Source of the DNA: Micromussa lordhowensis | Taxonomy: Eukaryota; Cnidaria; Anthozoa; Scleractinia; Lobophylliidae | Assembly (NCBI GenBank): GCA_964020085.1 | Contig: OZ026609.1 | Location: 594,701-658,700 of the forward strand | Reading direction: 5' to 3' | Length of the DNA stretch: 64,000 nucleotides | Program-made: the position numbers and the translations under genes | The notes under the pieces: model-generated | Seen by the model: the letters and a program-made list of their open reading frames with translations, nothing else | The model's database searches: none | What the model was told of the DNA's origin: nothing | In this document: piece by piece, positions 58,113 to 64,000 of the stretch | Layout of the letters: each line of letters begins with the position of its first letter | How positions within the stretch are numbered: position 1 is the first letter of the stretch

Positions 58113-61100
58113 TTAACGAACAAAAAAAGTCAGAGCTACAGCCGAGAAAATGGCATAAAAACTCGCAGCAAGAACCAGGGCTGAATTGCACAGGTCTCCT
58201 TCACAACACTTGAGCGAGCAGTCGGACGCCAAGCCGGTGAGTTCAAACACCTTGCACCCTAAGACAAAGTAAACACAGGCATAGTCTCTTGACACAGGTT
58301 ATCAGTAAAAATTAACTAAAAAGAAAAAGTGCTGACTAAAATTTGCAATCCCAAGGCCAATTACGATTTCTTGATATCCTGTCTTATTATCATATCTTTT
58401 TTATTTATTTATTTATTTATTCATGTCATTCATTTCGATTTTCCCCCTTTACACCAAATACATAACATCTATAATATTGACATAACGAGTAGGCTGCGAG
58501 CAGTCTCTCTTTTCCTCGAAAATCCGTGGGGTATGAGCGTGCGAGCGTGACGTGCGGTTCGCGGCTTAAAGTGCACCTAACCCCAAAATATTTTTTTCGC
58601 TTAAATAAATCCTTGCACCTGTTCGAAACGCAGTGCGCCTTTTGAAACAAATCTTTACTTTTTTATAGGCTGTAAAAGTTACGAAATCTAGCCATCATCT
58701 GTTGCACGACCGAGCTAGTAAGGGGCATGGGTCTATTCCTGGGTTGACGTCACAGACTGATTTGCATCGTATTAAGTCTTTGTCAACGTGCATGCAAAAA
58801 AGTTTGTGACGTCAACCCAGGAATAAAACCATTCCCCTTACTTGCTCGGCCGTGGAACAGACGATGGCCAGATTTCTTAACTTTTACCGCCTGTAAAAAG
58901 TCAAGATTAGGGCAAGAAAAGGGCAAATAGGCGCATTGCGTTTCAAACAGGTGCAAAGAGCTTTTTAAGCGAAAAAAATATTTTGGGGTTAGGTGCACTT
59001 TAAGATATGTCACGCTCGCATGCTCACAACTGCTCGCTTCTGTTGCGTTCTTCTTTGCGTTACTTTCGTCCCCACGGATTTTTCGAGCAAAAGAGAGACT
59101 GCTCGCGGCCAACATAAGGAGAAAAGAGACTGAGTACTATTATTGCTATACACAAACTGAAGCCGAAAAATTCTAGCAAGAGTGTGCTTACAGTTGAATG
59201 GAAACTGTGGGTCGCACGCGAGGCTGCTGGAACAGTTCTTTGTCTCAATGATTTGGGAGGTCAGTAGTGTGAAGTTATAGGTCATTGTCATACACCTGTT
59301 AGACAACCCATCGCACGTTCTCTTGGTCACTTCGTCACTGTCGCACTTTGATACTCCAGAAAATCCAATTGAATTTGTACACTCGTAGCATTGAAGCGAT
59401 AAAGCTGGAAGGTAAGATTATTCGAGTGAGTTGCTTCCGTGACATAGGCAACAACAACAACATCTTTATTTGTACTCTTTCACTCTATAATACTAGTTGT
59501 ACAAAAATATCGATGATAAAAATTAGAGTGTGAGGTGGTATTCTGCGCAAATATATAATCTTTCATATATTCACTTGTATTCTTCATCGCTACGGGTACA
59601 ATTTACGAACTCACAAAGTGACCAGCTCCCAGATGGCTTCATAATTCAATTGGTAGAGCACTGCTCCGGTATCGCAGAGGTCATAATTTTGAATCCCGTT
59701 CGGGCCTGAATTTTTTTGAGGCTTTAATTTCACAACTGGTTAAGTTGTGTGTACAACTGCGAGGAACAATCATGTCTTCATATAGGCGGTATTGGTGGAA
59801 TATATTTGAAGAATGCGATTGCAAGGCGGGTGCCCCTATAGATCGTTTTCACTGTCACGCAATAAAAAAATAAATCGAAAACCATTGAGTGGATAAAGTC
59901 AAGAAATTGTGATCTTATTGGAACTAAATAAAGAAGACAATTCTCCAAGTTTTAGGTCTGTGCGTTGTCCCAAACCGCAGATATTCGTCGAAATGTTTCG
60001 CAGAAAGTTACAGAGCTCAGTATGGAAACGCCATGTTGGTGCATCAGATGTGCACCAACATGTAAACAGCTGGAACTTACATTGGCTATCTAGGCGACTT
60101 ACTATCGGTACTTAACAAACAAGCATTCATATGAGCACTTTTCCCAATGCTCTAACTTCTAAAAAGGCTGCAAATCATGAGATAGGTAAATCTTTTTCGA
60201 CAAATACGATCGTAGCTTTATGTCACGCAACGCAATCACTCTGAAATTCAAAATGGTCTGGTTTCCAAACGAAGCACGCTATGGAGCTGTAAAATTGTAA
60301 ACAGATATAAAAATATCGTCTCTTATGCCTCATGAGGATAAAAACTATGATGGCTCTTTAGTTTTGGATTTTAGAAAGCGGTGACGTCACGTGAAAACGA
60401 TCTATATTAGCCTATATTCTAACGAGATCAGCTGGCCACGGTTACATCATACTCTCTCGTTGTCGCGTTAAATTGTTGTTCTTTTTTTTTGGCTGATCAG
60501 ATATTTACTCAAAATAACTTAAAATTATTCGACAACAAAAGTCAGTTGTGACCGCAAAAATCCATTGTCGTATTTAACTTGTCAGCAGCTGCCTGATTAT
60601 TAGTGCATCTGCTATCAAATTTGGTTATGGTTTATATATAGGTTTACTTTCCAATAATTTCGATCCTGCTACAAGAATTTTTTTATCTGATTTGAGTTGA
60701 TTTGCATGGCTGGGAAACCATTTTCATAAAACTTATCGCTAAAGACTCTTAACTTCGTCACACACACACAATATCTCGGTCCACTGCGGGCGGTTGAGGG
60801 GGGGGGGGGGGGGGAGGGTTACTCCCGATATTTCAGGTAGCGTTGTACGGCCTGAAACCCTTACCCTAATATCAGGTTAAGGTACGTAATTTCTGACCTA
60901 CCGGCAAGTCGCTATTCTATTTGAGATCTCTTAACTAGTGTAGTGTTTGACATCTGCTTAGCTGGAGCTTACCATTGAAGTGAACATCTGCAAAGCACTC
61001 CAAATTCCCTGATGTTCATGGGGAAAAAAAGTAGTTTCTTCTGAACAACACACCCAATTCCCGGCCAGAGGGCACCCCATACCTATTTTTGACCAAAATA

Positions 61101-61525
61101 GTTCAAAAGCTGTGCTCCTTTCAATAGCGCGGTGTAAAGCTAACAAGTTTAACAAGGCAGTCACGCGCTCCCCCCCCCCCCCCCCGGCTCGGACGTTCCG
61201 GTTTACTGTTTTGAAGTTTAAGTCATCTAAAAACAAGACTGAGATGCAAATAGCACAAATGGAGTAACACTGATCAACTGGGACTCCCGTCCGTCATTTA
61301 CCATGATTTTTCTGGCAAAAATAAACTCGATGGCAAGGTTAATTTTTACCGCCATTTACATGCCGTTGACTATGACATGTGGACCGAAATGTTTCCACTA
61401 TTTACCGTAAACAACAAACTTTCGAAATATTTATCAAATTCTAAAGACTATACGGAGTTTATCTTACCAGTTGTTATCATACACAGAGTGAGCAGAGCCA
61501 CAAGAAGCGAAGGTGAAGTTTCCAT
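58113..61525 (-). CDS. Ly6/uPAR three-finger GPI-type surface protein, three exons, 138 aa
   Basis: Minus-strand exons 61468-61525, 59192-59404 and 58113-58258 sum to 417 nt (138 residues plus stop), all in phase with GT/AG sites. Exon 1 is a signal peptide (SLLVALLTLCMITT). Exon 2 opens with LSLQCYECTNS, the LU-domain start, and carries further Cys (CDSDE, RTCDG, NRCM, NCSSSLAC). Exon 3 has ASDCSLKCCEGDLCNS, the hallmark CC-x-DLCN end, then a hydrophobic tail (ALVLAASFYAIFSAVALTFF) with no charged cytoplasmic part, as expected for GPI attachment near Asn/Ser. Ly6 proteins act at the outer cell surface as ligands, regulators or membrane-protein chaperones. Here it lies tail to tail with a Bark-like gene. 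Which of the many Ly6 subfamilies it belongs to cannot be told by eye. Confidence 0.87.
58492..59110. mobile_element. 0.6-kb long-arm inverted-repeat element in Ly6-like intron 2
   Basis: GGCTGCGAGCAGTCTCTCTT at 58492 is matched in reverse complement at 59110. Further pairs follow inward: CACCTAACCCCAAAATATTT and CCTGGGTTGACGTCAC with their complements, up to a centre near 58790. The arms are about 250 bp. Confidence 0.88.
59543..59625 (+). repeat. Dispersed repeat (inverted copy at 63653-63755)
   Basis: The stretch with TTCACTTGTATTCTTCATC recurs as GATGxxxxxATGAAGAATACAAGTGAATAT in reverse complement at 63653-63755. It adjoins the tRNA-like repeat. Confidence 0.65.
59630..59720 (+). mobile_element. 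tRNA-derived SINE head
   Basis: AATTCAATTGGTAGAGCACT fits a degenerate pol III A box, and TTTTGAATCCCGTTCGGG a degenerate B box, spaced as in a tRNA, with an anticodon stem-like CTGCTCCGGTATCGCAG. The decayed acceptor stem and B box argue for a SINE or tRNA pseudogene, not a working tRNA. Confidence 0.65.
59911..61467. other. Ly6-like intron 1, remaining part
   Basis: Holds a G-run at about 60798-60815 and a C-run at about 61170-61187 but no recognised coding sequence. Confidence 0.4.
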
Positions 61526-61822
61526 GACTCGGTAACCCGAGGAACAAAGCCAGAGAACTAAGAATATTTTAAGTGGGTGCGGTTAATTATTTATAACTCG
61601 ATGTCCTTATTGTGTAGAATCTCAATTACTGCCAAGCTTCAAACTGTGACGTCAAGTGGTCATGGCAAATATATCCCGTGGGGTGTCCCATGTGAAAGAC
61701 GTTTGGATGCTCGTGGGTATCATCATGCTTTTCAAAAGTAAGGGGTGAGGGGGAGGAAACAAAAAGAAAAAAATCCTGACATTTTAATTTCACTCAGGAT
61801 ACAAATAACGAACCGGATACAG

Positions 61823-62098
61823 AGTGTGTCTACCAATTTTTTTCATTTCAAACTCTATTTTAAAACAACAACAAATCTTCAAAATTTCCTATTTCCATCA
61901 ATTTTACTAATCCTTTGAGAAAAACTATTTCTCTCCAAATATACCTAAAAATCACCAAAAAATTTCCAAAACAACCCAAAACATAGATATGTGAGATGAG
62001 CAGAGAGATTCTTGATTGCTTGAAACGTAAACAAGATATTTGCATAAAAAACATAAAACCCAGCCAAAATACGACTTTCATGTGTACCCCGGCCTTAA
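61823..62098. repeat. Truncated copy of the 62592-63012 element
   Basis: About 275 bp nearly identical to 62737-63012, from GAGTGTGTCTACCAATTTTT to CATGTGTACCCCGGCCTTA. It lacks the element's left part. Confidence 0.88.
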
Positions 62099-62591
62099 GA
62101 GGAAGTTTTTAAGGTCATTCAAGCTGTAGCTACCGTCAAGCTAATAGGTGTGAAGAAAATCACAAGTTTAACACGTCTGTCAAGATAACAAATGAAAACG
62201 GCAATTGCATGGCGTTGTAGGATGAAAACAAGCTTAGCGCCAAAACGAGGCTACGCCTCGTGCGAGTCCAAGAAATGCCTCCCAAAAGGGAGGCAAAGAG
62301 CTTTTCACCTCCTACTTAAAGTTAGTTGCATCGAAGAGATGTTGGAGGCTCCTCGTGCGGGTGGACCGGTGAGGGTGGGACTCTGCAGAGACTCTGCTCC
62401 CGTTAACCCTACCCCCATGAGGGGGTAGGGGGGAGCAGAGAACGAGGAGCATTTTGCTTGAATTATTTTTCGTTTTTTTTTCCTTTAAATAAACATGTTT
62501 AAAACACGCGTTTTAACTTGTATCCATATCAGATGAATATATTTGGCATTAAAAACCTGATTTAAACGTCAAGAATATTCGAAATTGTCCG

Positions 62592-63012
62592 CCTTTAAGG
62601 CGGGGGTACACATGAATTTAAGTGAAATTTTGGTAAGTTTAAAGAGAGGTTGAAAGGGAAAAAAAGGGTTATGGAACACCACCAGACAGTTGCCCGACCG
62701 CACAATGGCACCCCAGGTTGTTGGGCAACTGTTTGGAGTGTGTCTACCAATTTTTTTCATTTCAAACTCTATTTTAAAACAACAACAAATCTTCAAAATT
62801 TCCTATTTCCATCAATTTTACTAATCCTTTGAGAAAAACTATTTCTCTCCAAATATACCTAAAAATCACCAAAAAATTTCCAAAACAACCCAAAACATAG
62901 ATATGTGAGATGAGCAGAGAGATTCTTGATTGCTTGAAACGTAAACAAGATATTTGCATAAAAAACATAAAACCCAGCCAAAATACGACTTTCATGTGTA
63001 CCCCGGCCTTAA
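62592..63012. mobile_element. MITE with TTAAGGC termini, full copy
   Basis: It starts TTTAAGGCGGGGGTACACATG and ends with the complementary CATGTGTACCCCGGCCTTAA, giving TIRs of about 20 bp. A second, left-truncated copy lies 0.6 kb upstream in the same orientation. Identical false frames arise in both copies. Confidence 0.75.
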
Positions 63013-63260
63013 CTGATGTTCAGAGGGTAACAATTCCTTGCAGGGGGGGGGGGCATGCAACCCATATCCTATTTCGGACCAAAACCTCAAACTCTTTACC
63101 CTACCTCTGACGAAAAGGGTTCAGAAAACTGCCCTCTGTACAACAGCTCCGAATACAATAAAAACGTTTTTATAAGGCAATCACTCTCTTACCTTCACCC
63201 TCCCCTCCCCCTAGCTTTAAGTTTACGGTCTTGGTTTTTGAGACACTACGCAGGGTTTTC

Positions 63261-63310
63261 CAGAAGTTATCATACACAGAGCCAGCAGCCCCACAAGAAC
63301 TTCCTGCAAC
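63261..63310 (-). pseudogene. Decayed duplicate of the Ly6-like signal-peptide exon
   Basis: On minus it reads EVLVGLLALCMITSG, against LLVALLTLCMITTG in exon 1 at 61468-61525, with matching DNA over about 45 bp. The donor GTAAGA is replaced by GAAAAC and no aligned ATG remains. It points to a tandem Ly6 duplication, either decayed or with its remainder elsewhere. Confidence 0.65.
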
Positions 63311-63652
63311 AAAGCTAGATCGTTATAAACAACTCTTATTATTATTTGGACTGGTCGCTGTTTACTCGCCCCAAGTTCAAGCTGTGAGGCGGTCTTGGCA
63401 CAAATATCCACTGACCCTCTGAGGGTTCCGTGTGAAAGGAACAGGAAGGCTGATGGGAAGAATTGGAGGAAAACCCGAGATCGATGTATCGATTCAAAAC
63501 AAACACACAAATTAATAATAGCCAAAGCCAGGCAGCTGAAATTCATCCTGTGAAGTAAGCATATTTATTTTCCTCTACATTACAAATAACAAGCGAGCGA
63601 AGTGGGCGCAAATGCACTCTATCAGTGCTCAAACGAACTGAGCATCAAGCCA

Positions 63653-63755
63653 AGGGAGCTGGTCATGCACGATGCCCGTAGATGGTGACATGAAGAATAC
63701 AAGTGAATATATTAAAGATAAGCTAAAGATCGTATATTTGAACTGCCGAGAAAGA
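63653..63755 (-). repeat. Inverted copy of the 59543-59625 repeat
   Basis: GAAGAATACAAGTGAATATA and flanking TAAAGAT segments match 59543-59625 in reverse complement. Together with the decayed Ly6 exon nearby it may belong to one rearranged duplication. Confidence 0.6.
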
Positions 63756-64000
63756 TATGATGACTGTTCATCGCAGTTATAGACGGGGCCCTAAAACGTT
63801 TTCTAAATCTCAGTCACGAGTAAATATTTGGCCGTTTCACGCATCACGAATAATATCCAAGATTTTTTCACTTTCACGCTAAATTCGAGACGATCATGTT
63901 TCAAAAGAAATTCAGAATTTAATATTTTCAGTTCTTCTAACCTGTTTGTAAAGCTGTCTGTCCTCCGAGTTGGGCCCTTCGATCGAGTTTTCAGTTCAAC

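Noticed and set aside
59630..59720. Functional tRNA gene
   Set aside because: The acceptor stem does not pair well and the B box is degenerate; a SINE head fits better.
61823..63012. LTR retrotransposon suggested by two 275-bp direct repeats
   Set aside because: The downstream copy has its own inverted termini at 62592 and 63012, so these are two copies of a MITE, one truncated; there is no coding interior or primer-binding site.
1..64000. CRISPR arrays, operons or bacterial signals
   Set aside because: The spliced genes, long introns and retroelements are eukaryotic; the tandem arrays lack spacer-repeat structure.

Overview
The window is eukaryotic, intron-rich and repeat-dense. It most likely comes from a cnidarian, probably an anthozoan such as a coral: it has short phase-1 extracellular-domain exons, a chimeric SRCR/CUB/MAM/lectin/VWD/EGF/cadherin surface protein, and many small inverted-repeat elements of the kind common in coral genomes. 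The taxon is inferred from style, not from a search. All exon boundaries come from GT/AG sites, reading-frame continuity and family resemblance.

Layout. (1) 1-4.2 kb is almost all repeats: a fold-back gene fragment, a 20-bp minisatellite and a composite inverted-repeat element whose arms carry tandem repeats. (2) 4.27-10.69 kb, minus strand, holds nine exons of a TPRA1-like (GPR175) seven-helix membrane protein; its last exon was not found. (3) 10.7-13.9 kb is the divergent intergenic region. (4) 13,893-56,398, plus strand, is one reconstructed 42-exon gene whose exons sum to 14,517 nt (4,838 residues plus stop) with every junction in phase. It has a signal peptide; three tandem SRCR + beta-helix + CUB-like units as in Drosophila Bark beetle/Anakonda; then MAM, C-type lectin, EGF, PSI, a repeated unknown module with a furin-type site, a Thr-rich mucin linker, VWD, about ten EGF repeats, two cadherin repeats, one membrane helix and a 74-residue tail. 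(5) Its 9.6-kb intron 23 (34,586-44,228) holds nested mobile DNA: a dead non-LTR retrotransposon, a MITE in its 3' end, and a 4.8-kb DNA transposon inserted into its reverse-transcriptase domain, plus an 18S rRNA fragment. (6) 58.1-61.5 kb, minus strand, is a three-exon Ly6/uPAR GPI-type gene (138 aa), followed by a decayed copy of its signal-peptide exon and more repeats.

The most striking find is the DNA transposon at 37,122-41,922. Between about 340-bp terminal inverted repeats it carries an intact four-exon DDE integrase-core transposase (380 aa) and, convergently, an alpha-kinase gene (split by one frame change). Both start codons lie just inside the inverted repeats, so the kinase looks like cargo of the element. 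A second point is that a Bark-like gene, whose fly relative organises tricellular septate junctions, lies tail to tail with a Ly6 gene, a family several of whose fly members are needed for septate junctions.
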